Source: an uncultured Altererythrobacter sp.
Lineage (GTDB): Bacteria; Pseudomonadota; Alphaproteobacteria; Sphingomonadales; Sphingomonadaceae
NCBI GenBank assembly: GCA_937950385.1
Contig: CALFEA010000068.1
Span: 1-7,563 of the forward strand
Direction of reading: 5' to 3'
DNA: 7,563 bases
Made by a program: the position numbers and the translations under genes. A model generated the notes under the pieces. It ran no database searches, was not told the origin of the DNA, and saw nothing but the letters and a program-made list of their open reading frames with translations. This document shows positions 1 to 6,609 of the stretch, piece after piece (within the stretch, counting starts at the first letter, position 1; every line of letters begins with the position of its first letter).

Positions 1-542
1 TGCGCTAGCCGAACATCGAGGCCTGCCCCGCGCGCAATACGCTCTGCCAGATCACCGCCCAGCCGAAGCCCTGCTGCATCGGCCATTTCGCGCACAGACG
101 CCGTCACTGTGCCAAGGTCAGGCGGCCAAAACATCGCTACCAAGCCATCCTTGCGCTTTTCCAGCAATTTGGCCGTTCGCGCTTTATCGGTAGCGGCGGT
201 CGCAATGATAAACACCGGTGCCGCATCGCCCGCGCCTGCATCTGCCGTTTCGATTAAAGCCTTCACCGCATCATGCGCTTCATCACCATTGGCGCGCACC
301 ACGATATGGCGTTTGTCGCCGAAAAGAGAGGATGATCTCGCCTCATCTCCCAATAGAACGGGGTCACCTCGCAATTGGCCTCCGGATATTTCTACCCGTT
401 CACCCGGATCATCAAGCTGGCCAATGAGAGTGGTTGCCGCCGCGCTCGCCCCTGCTTCATCGGGACCGCAAAAGAAGAACATGGTGCATTGCGCCGCCGC
501 CCGTGCAGCAACATTGCGAAAGTCGCGCTGCGTCGCCTTCAC
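1..542 (-). CDS. holA: DNA polymerase III subunit delta, N-terminal part (partial)
   Basis: Delta is the clamp-loader subunit that opens the beta sliding clamp at the replication fork. About 180 residues are visible of the roughly 340 usual for the family; the C-terminus lies beyond the left edge. The protein begins [16 protein letters not shown], and then MFFFCGPDEAG occupies the place of the AAA+ P-loop, which is degenerate in delta. A later segment, RTAKLLEKRKDGLVAMFWPP, resembles the family's pattern around the end of the first domain. The start is a GTG at 542-540 that overlaps the lptE stop in a GTGA. No Shine-Dalgarno sequence precedes it, so translation is probably coupled to lptE. 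The identification combines the N-terminal sequence pattern with the conserved leuS-lptE-holA order. The frame was read directly from the reverse complement because it has no ATG at its beginning. Confidence 0.88.
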   Translation of the reverse strand, partial: MKATQRDFRNVAARAAAQCTMFFFCGPDEAGASAAATTLIGQLDDPGERVEISGGQLRGDPVLLGDEARSSSLFGDKRHIVVRANGDEAHDAVKALIETADAGAGDAAPVFIIATAATDKARTAKLLEKRKDGLVAMFWPPDLGTVTASVREMADAAGLRLGGDLAERIARGAGLDVRLA

Positions 543-1072
543 GGCTGAACCGGAGCGGCTGATCCATCCGTCTCGCGGGACCTTAGAGTCAGGGCAACCC
601 GCGTTACAATCCGGTCTGCAATTTCCGTGCTGAGATTTTCCAGCGCACGTTGTTCAGCGGCAATCGTCGCATATTCGGATGAGACAACATCAATGCCCGC
701 ATCTGCGCCAGCGGTCGCATCCAGCAGAATAGCACCGCTCGCAATATCGACCAGCTGATAGCGCGCGCGCAAAGTGCGGCGTTCGCGGCCAATTGTGTCA
801 TCGCCCAAAATGCCGAGACCTTGCAACGTGTCATCCAAGCGAATGTCGAGACGGTAGCGCGGGTTTTGAGAACCCGCCGCAGACAATTTGTCATTGATCG
901 CATTGCGCACCAGCCAACCGGCACGCCCTTCAATCGCGGGTACTTCCACCGCAGCCAGACCTTGCGTCACAGCAGGTGAGCCAGCGCCTGCATATAGCGG
1001 CTTCAGCCCGCAGGCCGATGTCGCGGGAACCATTAGCGCAAGGGCGATCAAGGCGGCGCCTTTACGCATCAT
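539..1072 (-). CDS. lptE: LPS assembly lipoprotein LptE
   Basis: LptE is the outer-membrane lipoprotein that plugs the LptD barrel and helps deliver lipopolysaccharide to the cell surface. The 177 residues fit the family (PF04390 type). The start is a short lipoprotein signal: Met-Met-Arg-Lys, a hydrophobic stretch at residues 6-17, and a TSA-C lipobox with Cys21 as the lipidation site. The Thr at -3 is less common than Leu. CGLKPLYAG directly after the Cys is the typical LptE opening. The rest looks like the alternating strands and C-terminal helix of the family, ending in a long helix around residues 140-165 ([19 protein letters not shown]). The ATG at 1072-1070 overlaps the leuS stop in ATGA; a second Met one codon later is equally possible. 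The stop overlaps the holA GTG. Confidence 0.9.
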   Translation of the reverse strand: MMRKGAALIALALMVPATSACGLKPLYAGAGSPAVTQGLAAVEVPAIEGRAGWLVRNAINDKLSAAGSQNPRYRLDIRLDDTLQGLGILGDDTIGRERRTLRARYQLVDIASGAILLDATAGADAGIDVVSSEYATIAAEQRALENLSTEIADRIVTRVALTLRSRETDGSAAPVQP

Positions 1073-3648
1073 GCTACAATGTTCACCAAACGGTCGGGCA
1101 CAACAATCACCTTGCGAATTTCTTTGCCATCAATCGAACGCTGGACCTTCTCGCTGCTGAGTGCAAGTGCCTCGAGCGTATCCTTATCCGCGCCCTTGGG
1201 CGCAGTAATCGTATCGCGCAGCTTGCCCATATGCTGGATCGCGATGGTCACTTCATCCTCAACCAGCAGCGCCTCATCCACCTCAGGCCAAGGCGCATCA
1301 GCGATCAAACCAGAGTGTCCCAATGCAGGAGCCAACAAATCCCATGCCTCTTCTGCCAAATGCGGGATCATGGGTGAAACCAGTTGGAGGAGCGTAACAA
1401 TCGCATGATTACGCGATTCAGACGGCGCAGCTTTTTCCGCTGCCGCGGTCAGCTCATACAGCCGCGCAACAGCCTTGTTGAAGGAGAGCGCCTCAATATC
1501 TTGCGCAACAGCAGCAATGGTTTGATGGGTTTTGCGGGCAAGATCCTTATTCTCGCCCTGCGCATCCACATCAACCGCGCCGCATAGACGCCATACGCGC
1601 TGCACAAAGCGGTGACAGCCTTCGATACCAGCGACCGACCAAGGCAAATCGCGCTCGGGAGGGCTGTCGGACAGCATAAACCAGCGCGCGCTATCTGCGC
1701 CGAAATCCTCGAGAATGGCATCGGGGTCGACGACATTCTTCTTCGACTTCGACATTTTGATAATACGGCCGACTTCGACTTCCAATCCGCTGTCGATTTC
1801 ATAGACCTTACCATCCCTTCGTTCAACTTCGTTGGGCGAGACCATATATGATCGCGGTAGAGTTGTTTGGCCTTTGTCATCGGGAACAAATACTTGATAA
1901 GTCTCATGCGTCACCATGCCTTGCGTAAAGAGCGAAGCAAATGGCTCGGCGAAATTGATCTGACCGATATGCTTCAATGCCCGCGTCCAGAACCGCGCAT
2001 AAAGCAAGTGCAGGATCGCATGCTCTATCCCGCCAATATATTGCTCCACTGGCAGCCATTTGGCGACTTCTTCTGGGTCAAAAGGGCGATCATCGGGCTG
2101 GCTGGCGAAACGCAGGAAATACCAAGAGCTATCGACAAATGTGTCGAGCGTATCGGTTTCGCGCTGAGCATCTTCGCCGCATTTGGGGCAGCTGGTGTGC
2201 TTCCATGTCGGATGGCGCAGCAGCGGATTGCCCGGCTGTTTAAAGTCCACATCCTCGGGCAGAACAACTGGCAATTGATCCTTAGGTACGGGGACCACGC
2301 CGCATGCATCGCAATGGATGAATGGGATCGGTGTCCCCCAATAGCGTTGGCGTGAAACACCCCAATCGCGCAGCCGCCAAACGGTGGTGCCATTGCCCCA
2401 AGCTTCCGCTTCTGCGCGGCCGATAACCTTGGCCTTAGCATCCTCAACGCTCATTCCATTGAGCATATCGGAATTGACGATGACGCCGTCACCGGCCTCC
2501 GCTTCTTTGCCAAATGGCTTATCGGCATCCGCTGGATCACTGGCGACAACGCGCAGGATTGGCAGCTCATAGTTGGTGGCAAATTCAAAGTCGCGCTGAT
2601 CATGGCCCGGCACGCCCATCACTGCGCCCGTGCCGTAATCCATCAACACAAAATTCGCGATGAAGACCGGCAGAGCCTCGCCAGTGAAGGGATGGCGCGC
2701 AGTGAGCTGAGTTTTAAAGCCCTTCTTCTCGCCTGCTTCAATTTCCGCTGCCGTTGTCCCGCCGCGTTTGCAATCCTCGCAAAAAGCTTTCGCCTCAGCG
2801 TCACTCGCAGCGATCTCTTGCGCAATCGGATGATCGGCGGCCACTGCAACAAAGCTGGCGCCGTAAATCGTATCGGGCCGGGTGGAGTAAACAGCCAGCT
2901 TGCCGCCGTTGGAAACATCGAATGAAAATTCAAGGCCGGTAGATTTGCCGATCCAGTTTTCCTGCATCAACCGCACTTTATCAGGCCAACCATCGAGCGA
3001 ACCGAGCCCATCGAGCAGTTCATCAGCAAAATCGGTGATTTTGAGGAACCATTGATCCAGCTTGCGCTTTTCAACTTCCGCGCCGCTGCGCCAGCCCTTG
3101 CCATCGATAACCTGCTCATTGGCGAGCACGGTCATATCCACAGGATCCCAATTTACTGTGGCTTGGCGGCGATAGACGAGACCGGCCTCATACAGATCAA
3201 TGAAAAGTGATTGCTCATGACCGTAATATTCCGGCTCACATGTCGCCAGCTCGCGGCTCCAATCGAGCGCAAAACCGATGCGCTTTAGCTGAGCCTTCAT
3301 TGCCTCAATATTCTGACGCGTCCATCCGCCGGGATGCACGCCCTTCTCCATCGCTGCATTTTCCGCTGGCATACCGAAAGCATCCCAGCCCATCGGGTGA
3401 AGCACTTCGAACCCGCGCATCTTCTTATAGCGCGCCAGCACATCGCCCATAGTGTAATTGCGCACATGGCCCATGTGGATGCGGCCAGAGGGGTAGGGGA
3501 ACATCTCTAGCACAAAGCTTTTCGGCTTGTCGGAATTGCTATCCGCTTCGAATGTGCGCGCCTTTTCCCATGCGCTTTGCCAGCGCGGGTCGGCCTGCCC
3601 CGGCTCAAACTTTTCGTCGAACCGTGCTTTGGAAACTGTGTCTGTCAT
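1069..3648 (-). CDS. leuS: Leucyl-tRNA synthetase
   Basis: A class I aminoacyl-tRNA synthetase that charges tRNA-Leu with leucine in the cytoplasm. Its 859 residues match the bacterial length (about 860 in E. coli). The HIGH motif reads HMGH at residues 58-61, within [11 protein letters not shown], and KMSKS is at 631-635. The CP1 editing domain is present with TRPDT at 256-260, GTGAVM at 339-344 and the editing Asp at 350 in GHD, so hydrolysis of mischarged tRNA should be intact. A zinc-knuckle pattern is retained at Cys446/Cys449 and Cys487/Cys490; E. coli LeuRS lacks these cysteines as I recall it. The start ATG has no clear Shine-Dalgarno, but the N-terminus ([16 protein letters not shown]) aligns with the family start. 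It lies 24 bp after the DUF3576 gene and overlaps lptE by four bases, so it sits inside an operon. Confidence 0.98.
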   Translation of the reverse strand: MTDTVSKARFDEKFEPGQADPRWQSAWEKARTFEADSNSDKPKSFVLEMFPYPSGRIHMGHVRNYTMGDVLARYKKMRGFEVLHPMGWDAFGMPAENAAMEKGVHPGGWTRQNIEAMKAQLKRIGFALDWSRELATCEPEYYGHEQSLFIDLYEAGLVYRRQATVNWDPVDMTVLANEQVIDGKGWRSGAEVEKRKLDQWFLKITDFADELLDGLGSLDGWPDKVRLMQENWIGKSTGLEFSFDVSNGGKLAVYSTRPDTIYGASFVAVAADHPIAQEIAASDAEAKAFCEDCKRGGTTAAEIEAGEKKGFKTQLTARHPFTGEALPVFIANFVLMDYGTGAVMGVPGHDQRDFEFATNYELPILRVVASDPADADKPFGKEAEAGDGVIVNSDMLNGMSVEDAKAKVIGRAEAEAWGNGTTVWRLRDWGVSRQRYWGTPIPFIHCDACGVVPVPKDQLPVVLPEDVDFKQPGNPLLRHPTWKHTSCPKCGEDAQRETDTLDTFVDSSWYFLRFASQPDDRPFDPEEVAKWLPVEQYIGGIEHAILHLLYARFWTRALKHIGQINFAEPFASLFTQGMVTHETYQVFVPDDKGQTTLPRSYMVSPNEVERRDGKVYEIDSGLEVEVGRIIKMSKSKKNVVDPDAILEDFGADSARWFMLSDSPPERDLPWSVAGIEGCHRFVQRVWRLCGAVDVDAQGENKDLARKTHQTIAAVAQDIEALSFNKAVARLYELTAAAEKAAPSESRNHAIVTLLQLVSPMIPHLAEEAWDLLAPALGHSGLIADAPWPEVDEALLVEDEVTIAIQHMGKLRDTITAPKGADKDTLEALALSSEKVQRSIDGKEIRKVIVVPDRLVNIVA

Positions 3649-3672
3649 GCAGATGTGTTAAGCGAGTTTCGC

Positions 3673-4137
3673 TTAGGAAGCGACAGTAGAACGGCGCAAA
3701 TCGCGCGCTTTGGTGAGGATAATATCCTCAAGCTTTTGCACGGTTGCTGCCTGAACCGGCGCATTCACCCATGTTCCGCCTTGCGCAACTTGGCGGCTAG
3801 CGGCGACGCGGATAGCATCTGCGCGCAAATCCTGATCAAGAATAGTCACCGTGACCTTCACACGTTCGCCTTGATTGCCGGGATTGGTGTACCAATCGGT
3901 GACAATCACGCCGCCCGCGCTATCTGCTTGAAGAAGCGGCGCAAAGCTGACCGTTTCAAGCGATGCACGCCATAGGTAGGAATTCACGCCAATCGTATTG
4001 ACCTGCGATGCAGCAAGATCCGCCTGAGGACGATTGCCGCCGCCGCATGCGGCAAGAGCGCCCATGCCTGCGACCAACGCAAGAGTGCGTCCGCATTTGC
4101 GGGCCGAAATACGAAAGGCTGAAAGTGGAGCGCTCAT
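3673..4137 (-). CDS. DUF3576 family lipoprotein
   Basis: A predicted lipoprotein of 154 residues and unknown function. The signal peptide has basic residues (R9, R13, K14, R17) and a hydrophobic stretch at 18-30, followed by a good lipobox LAA-C with Cys31 as the lipidation site. After a GGGN linker comes the hallmark I associate with DUF3576 (PF12100): VNSYLWRASLETVSFAPL at residues 51-68, then GGVIVTDWY at 75-83. The remainder is strand-like and ends in a basic helix (KLEDIILTKARDLRRS). Residue 38 upstream would allow a longer frame, but the ATG at 4137 is chosen because an AGGA lies 8 bases ahead of it and the signal peptide then has normal length. It is the first gene of the operon leading into leuS; the pairing suggests envelope housekeeping, but no biochemical role can be assigned. 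Confidence 0.88.
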   Translation of the reverse strand: MSAPLSAFRISARKCGRTLALVAGMGALAACGGGNRPQADLAASQVNTIGVNSYLWRASLETVSFAPLLQADSAGGVIVTDWYTNPGNQGERVKVTVTILDQDLRADAIRVAASRQVAQGGTWVNAPVQAATVQKLEDIILTKARDLRRSTVAS

Positions 4138-4145
4138 TGAAAATG

Positions 4146-4149
4146 TCCT
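4146..4149 (-). promoter_or_regulatory. Ribosome-binding site of the DUF3576 gene
   Basis: AGGA (within CAGGA) on the minus strand, with 8 bases between it and the ATG at 4137. This supports the internal ATG over the longer open frame that starts at 4251. Confidence 0.7.
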
Positions 4150-4173
4150 GCGAAAATTGACTGACTTACATGT

Positions 4174-4201
4174 TCTATAGCCGCCACGCAGTACCGAGCA
4201 A
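4174..4201 (-). promoter_or_regulatory. Sigma70-like promoter of the DUF3576-leuS-lptE-holA operon
   Basis: On the minus strand TTGCTC (4201-4196) is followed after 16 bases by TATAGA (4179-4174). Transcription would begin near position 4167, giving a leader of about 30 bases that contains the AGGA ribosome-binding site. The -10 is a good match to TATAAT and the -35 matches in its first four bases. No other promoter-like pair was seen between this and leuS, so this one probably serves all four genes. Confidence 0.5.
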
Positions 4202-4473
4202 GAGCCATGGGCGCTTATTGACAGGCGCTGGCACCAATGCTCGCACCGCAAGGCGGGCTATTTGACTTCCTTTTGCCCGCTCAAGCGCTTTACTCAAGCT
4301 GAATGAGGCGGGCACCAATTGCTTGCCAGCCTGCTGAAGCTGGAACCGCGCTCCTAACAAAAATATTATGTGGGCAGATTGCAACAGGTGCAATGCGGAA
4401 ATCTCGGCCCATTCGATTTTCTTAGGAGTACCGCGCTCCGTAGCGTAAACCCATGTCACTGAATGCTAAAGTG
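4202..4473. other. Intergenic stretch between divergent genes, no convincing gene
   Basis: About 270 bases lie between the minus-strand promoter and the candidate plus-strand promoter. The stretch has no recognisable coding sequence. It holds the bulged inverted repeat at 4274-4314, two copies of AGGCGGGC (4251-4258 and 4306-4313), two copies of GGCACCAAT (4230-4238 and 4311-4319), two copies of ACCGCGCTCC (4345-4354 and 4430-4439), and the small palindrome TTGCA-n5-TGCAA at 4379-4393. These could be regulator binding sites or parts of a small RNA; nothing here decides which. Confidence 0.5.
4274..4314. repeat. Bulged inverted repeat (10 bp stem)
   Basis: TGCCCGCTCA at 4274-4283 pairs with TGAGGCGGGCA at 4304-4314 over 10 base pairs, leaving one bulged G at 4307. 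Inside the 20-base loop a second small stem is possible (GCTT 4287-4290 with AAGC 4296-4299). No T-run follows on either strand, so it does not look like a rho-independent terminator. Another GCGGGC at 4253-4258 can compete for the same GCCCGC arm. Confidence 0.6.
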
Positions 4474-4502
4474 TTGACTAGAAAACAGCGCAAGGGTGTC
4501 AG
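4474..4502 (+). promoter_or_regulatory. Possible promoter of the 270-residue envelope protein
   Basis: TTGACT at 4474-4479 is a strong -35 match. A -10 spaced by 17 would be TGTCAG (4497-4502), which is poor. An AT-richer TACATA at 4525-4530 has only a weak -35 partner (GTCAGC). The -35-like box is therefore clear and the -10 is uncertain. Either would give a leader of about 45 to 75 bases before the ATG at 4581. Confidence 0.3.
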
Positions 4503-4538
4503 TCAGCAGGCGTTAAGCCTCAGATACATAACAAAAAA

Positions 4539-4559
4539 GCTGATACATCAATCATCAGC
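4539..4559 (+). repeat. Small inverted repeat in the leader of the envelope protein gene
   Basis: GCTGAT (4539-4544) and ATCAGC (4554-4559) form a 6 bp inverted repeat around a 9-base AT-rich loop, ending 21 bases before the start codon. It could be an operator or a hairpin in the 5' leader. It is short enough to be chance. Confidence 0.3.
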
Positions 4560-4580
4560 GAATCAGATGGGGCAGTTTCA

Positions 4581-5393
4581 ATGGCTAACGGTCAAACAGC
4601 GAGAGTGGCGGGCAAATTGCCCTTGCTGCTGGGCGCTGCCGGCCTTGCTTTTGGCATTCCATCAGCCGGGCTTGCTGTCGTTAGCTTCACCAGCCCTGAT
4701 GCAGCGATTGCTGAAAATGTACGCTCCGTCTTCACTCCGGCATCTGTCGATCCCCAACTCGCCCGCCGTGTGGCTGAGCAAATGCGTGAGCGCGGATATC
4801 GGTTTACGCCGACCAATTCTGTTGGTACTGGCGAGCGAACCGTTACCGTTGCTGTTCGTGTGGATAGCGACACCGCTCAAGCGATTTCAGTGCGTTCAGC
4901 AGTTGATGCTGCCAAAACAAATGTAGGCGCTCGCACAGCGATCACTGCTATTGAGCCAACACGCTACAATCTGGGTATTGCGCGCGGGTATAAGAGCTTT
5001 GCACGGCCAATTACCGCAACGCCCGACCGCGCGTCTATTCGTCCCGGCACACGCTCGATCAGCAAGGCAATCACATTGCCCGACAATGTTCGAAAGCTTG
5101 ATATGCCTGATCTTGCCAGCTTTGAGCCAGGCCAAGGCAGCGCGCCCGACAAACCCAGCCGTTTCAAGCCTCGCTTAGAGCTTGAAGACAAAGGCAAAGC
5201 CGGACGGGCAGAGGGCACTTTGCAGGGTCAGGGCTCACAAAGCGTTGATGTTGGCGGCTCTTACAGCGTGACCAAGAATTTGGATGTGACCGCCGGTGTG
5301 CGGATCACCCAAGAAAACGACCGCCTCGCCCCAATCACTGATTCGGTGAAGGACAATCAGGCTGTCTATGTTGGAACGCAGTTTAGGTTCTAG
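4581..5393 (+). CDS. Exported protein with outer-membrane beta-strand C-terminus, function unknown
   Basis: A 270-residue protein that I cannot name. The N-terminus has positive charges (R8, K12) and a hydrophobic stretch at 13-34 ending SAGLA, which looks like a signal peptide cleaved near residue 32. The mature part begins with a mixed segment (FTPASVDPQLARRVAEQMRE, then RYRFTP-like and TVTVAVRV). A Pro/Arg/Lys-rich stretch around residues 140-205 follows and is probably flexible. The last 50 residues alternate as beta strands (about 221-230, 234-243 and 261-270) and end VYVGTQFRF, a terminal-Phe signal typical of proteins inserted into the outer membrane by BamA. The C-terminal pattern (GGSYSVTKNLDVTAGVR) resembles conserved sphingomonad hypothetical proteins I remember. 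The start ATG has a weak GGGG 8 bases upstream. The gene stands alone, divergent from the lipoprotein operon. Confidence 0.8.
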   Translation: MANGQTARVAGKLPLLLGAAGLAFGIPSAGLAVVSFTSPDAAIAENVRSVFTPASVDPQLARRVAEQMRERGYRFTPTNSVGTGERTVTVAVRVDSDTAQAISVRSAVDAAKTNVGARTAITAIEPTRYNLGIARGYKSFARPITATPDRASIRPGTRSISKAITLPDNVRKLDMPDLASFEPGQGSAPDKPSRFKPRLELEDKGKAGRAEGTLQGQGSQSVDVGGSYSVTKNLDVTAGVRITQENDRLAPITDSVKDNQAVYVGTQFRF

Positions 5394-5403
5394 AGCTTAG
5401 CTT

Positions 5404-5419
5404 CCGCCAAATGCGGCGG
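5404..5419 (+). other. Short GC-rich hairpin downstream of the envelope protein gene
   Basis: CCGCC (5404-5408) and GGCGG (5415-5419) can form a 5 bp stem with a 6-base loop, 10 bases after the stop codon. No T-run follows, so it is at best a weak or factor-dependent transcript end. The rest of the gap to the next gene (to 5536) shows no clear promoter or gene. Confidence 0.3.
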
Positions 5420-5536
5420 CGCCCAACACATCACCCTCTTCTCACAATTGAATTCGTATTCGGGCAAACTCTCTTGCCTGCTTTTCCCTTGCATGCGGCA
5501 CTCATCAGCGTAGCTTGTTCGTCATTGTGGCAAGCA

Positions 5537-5541
5537 AAGGA
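5537..5541 (+). promoter_or_regulatory. Ribosome-binding site that decides the phaB start
   Basis: AAGGA lies 8 bases before the ATG at 5550. Two earlier in-frame ATGs at 5541 and 5544 overlap or touch this site and would leave no room for a ribosome, so 5550 is preferred. Confidence 0.7.
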
Positions 5542-5549
5542 TGATGGAT

Positions 5550-6272
5550 ATGGCGCGTGTAGCAGTGGTGACCGGCGGGACTCGGGGTATCGGCAGAGCG
5601 ATCTGCGAACAATTGCAAAGCGAAGGCTATACCGTGCTTGCAAGCTATGCAGGCAATGATGCCGCGGCCGAGAAGCTGAAAGCGGAAACCGGCATTGCCA
5701 GCTACAAATTCGATGTTGGCGACCACGCGGCATGCCAAGACGCCTGCACCCAAATCGCCGCTGACATTGCGCCAGTCGATGTGGTGGTCAACAACGCTGG
5801 GATCACCCGCGATGGCACATTGCACCGCATGAGCTTCGATGATTGGAACGAAGTGATGCGCATCAATCTGGGCGGTTGCTTCAATATGGCCAAAGCATGC
5901 TTCCCCGGAATGCGAGAACGCGGCTGGGGCCGGATCGTCAATATCGGTTCAATCAACGGGCAGGCGGGCCAATATGGTCAGGTCAATTACGCAGCCGCCA
6001 AATCCGGCATCCACGGTTTCACCAAGGCTTTGGCGCAAGAGGGCGCTAAATCCGGCGTTACCGTCAATGCCATCGCGCCTGGCTATATCGACACTGATAT
6101 GGTCGCCGCTGTTCCGGAACCTGTACTGGAAAAGATCGTCGCGAAAATTCCTGTCGGCCGGCTTGGTCAGGCAGGCGAGATCGCGCGCGGCGTTAGCTTC
6201 CTTTGTTCAGAAGAAGCGGGCTTTGTGACAGGCTCGACAATGAGCATCAATGGCGGCCAGCATATGTATTGA
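5550..6272 (+). CDS. phaB: Acetoacetyl-CoA reductase (NADPH), PHB synthesis
   Basis: Reduces acetoacetyl-CoA to (R)-3-hydroxybutyryl-CoA, the second step of polyhydroxybutyrate synthesis in the cytoplasm. It is a 240-residue classical short-chain dehydrogenase. The cofactor motif TGGTRGIG is at 8-15, NNAG at 81-84, and the catalytic set is Asn106, Ser134, Tyr147 and Lys151. Assignment to PhaB rather than FabG rests on NNAGITRD, on INGQAGQYGQVNYAAAKSG (135-153) and on the end GFVTGSTMSINGGQHMY, all close to Ralstonia PhaB. No phaA or phaC lies in the window, so the thiolase and synthase must be elsewhere. The start at 5550 is set by its AAGGA; a version three codons longer is possible. FabG (3-oxoacyl-ACP reductase) is the main alternative. 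Confidence 0.9.
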   Translation: MARVAVVTGGTRGIGRAICEQLQSEGYTVLASYAGNDAAAEKLKAETGIASYKFDVGDHAACQDACTQIAADIAPVDVVVNNAGITRDGTLHRMSFDDWNEVMRINLGGCFNMAKACFPGMRERGWGRIVNIGSINGQAGQYGQVNYAAAKSGIHGFTKALAQEGAKSGVTVNAIAPGYIDTDMVAAVPEPVLEKIVAKIPVGRLGQAGEIARGVSFLCSEEAGFVTGSTMSINGGQHMY

Positions 6273-6285
6273 TGTGGTGCCAGAT

Positions 6286-6290
6286 GGAGG
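6286..6290 (+). promoter_or_regulatory. Strong Shine-Dalgarno-like GGAGG after phaB
   Basis: GGAGG is the best ribosome-binding match in the right half of the window. It is 12 bases before an ATG at 6303, which is out of frame with the downstream small gene, and 40 bases before the ATG at 6331 chosen for that gene. What it serves is unclear. Confidence 0.4.
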
Positions 6291-6302
6291 ATTGCTTGCG
6301 AA

Positions 6303-6365
6303 ATGCGCGGCGCGCCCCATCTTGACCCCAATGACAAAGGCACCCCTCAACCAAGCAGAGATTAG
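6303..6365 (+). other. Possible 20-codon upstream overlapping reading frame
   Basis: ATG at 6303 opens a 20-residue frame (MRGAPHLDPNDKGTPQPSRD) that ends at TAG 6363-6365, inside the next gene and in another frame. It has the GGAGG site 12 bases upstream. It may be a translational-coupling leader, a trace of a frameshifted N-terminus of the DUF2805 gene, or chance. I recognise nothing in the peptide. Confidence 0.2.
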
Positions 6366-6543
6366 CGCGATCATTGAAATGGCGCTGTCGGATCACACCA
6401 GCTTTGCTCAGATTAAGCGCGAATATGGCCTGTCGGATGCCGAGGTCAAAACCCTGATGCGCAGCAACCTCAAACCCTCCAGCTACCGCACATGGCGCAA
6501 GCGTGTGCGCGCATTTGGCGACCGGCGCGAGCATTATAAATAG
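6331..6543 (+). CDS. DUF2805/TIGR03643-type small protein
   Basis: A 70-residue protein of unknown function. It shows the pattern I associate with DUF2805 (TIGR03643): APLNQAEISAIIEMALSDH, then FAQIKREYGLSDAEVKTLMR, then LKPSSYRTWRKRVR. The middle part (about residues 24-43) reads like a helix-turn-helix and the tail is strongly basic (KRVRAFGDRREHYK), so nucleic-acid binding is a reasonable guess but not shown. The open frame extends upstream to 6250 inside phaB, but that part is unlike the family, so the ATG at 6331 is preferred even though no Shine-Dalgarno sits just before it. It follows phaB by 58 bases on the same strand and may share its mRNA. Confidence 0.75.
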   Translation: MTKAPLNQAEISAIIEMALSDHTSFAQIKREYGLSDAEVKTLMRSNLKPSSYRTWRKRVRAFGDRREHYK

Positions 6544-6553
6544 TATGCACTAG

Positions 6554-6597
6554 CCCTCACCGCGCCCAAAGTGCCGTCTCAAACACCGATATGAGGG
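6554..6597 (+). promoter_or_regulatory. Inverted repeat covering the ribosome-binding site of the next gene
   Basis: CCCTCA (6554-6559) is complementary to TGAGGG (6592-6597), and the second arm is part of the GAGGGG (6593-6598) that serves as Shine-Dalgarno for the ATG at 6610. The loop is 32 bases. If formed in mRNA it would hide the site. With six base pairs and a long loop it is only a suggestion. Confidence 0.25.
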
Positions 6598-6609
6598 GCA
6601 CGATGCGCA

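Noticed and set aside
109..633. A 174-codon plus-strand frame antisense to holA and the end of lptE
   Set aside because: It lies opposite well-supported genes, is rich in Ala/Ser/Pro/Arg as expected for a shadow frame, and matches no family I know.
1867..2355. A 162-codon plus-strand frame antisense to leuS
   Set aside because: It is fully inside leuS, whose motifs are intact. The many other long frames inside leuS are the same kind of shadow.
4274..4314. Part of a CRISPR array or mobile-element end
   Set aside because: There are no regularly spaced repeats, no transposase remnant and no target-site duplication in the region; it is a single imperfect inverted repeat.
4175..4459. A 94-codon minus-strand open frame in the intergenic region, starting with GTG
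   Set aside because: It has no recognisable domain and no ribosome-binding site, covers the inverted repeats, and ends exactly in the -10 box of the DUF3576 promoter. It looks like an open frame by chance, though homologues would reopen the question.
4453..4926. A 157-codon plus-strand frame overlapping the start of the envelope protein gene
   Set aside because: It is out of frame with the signal-peptide-bearing protein, has no family signature, and lacks a ribosome-binding site.
5404..5419. Rho-independent terminator after the envelope protein gene
   Set aside because: The stem is only 5 bp and is not followed by a T-run, so it is listed only as a hairpin.
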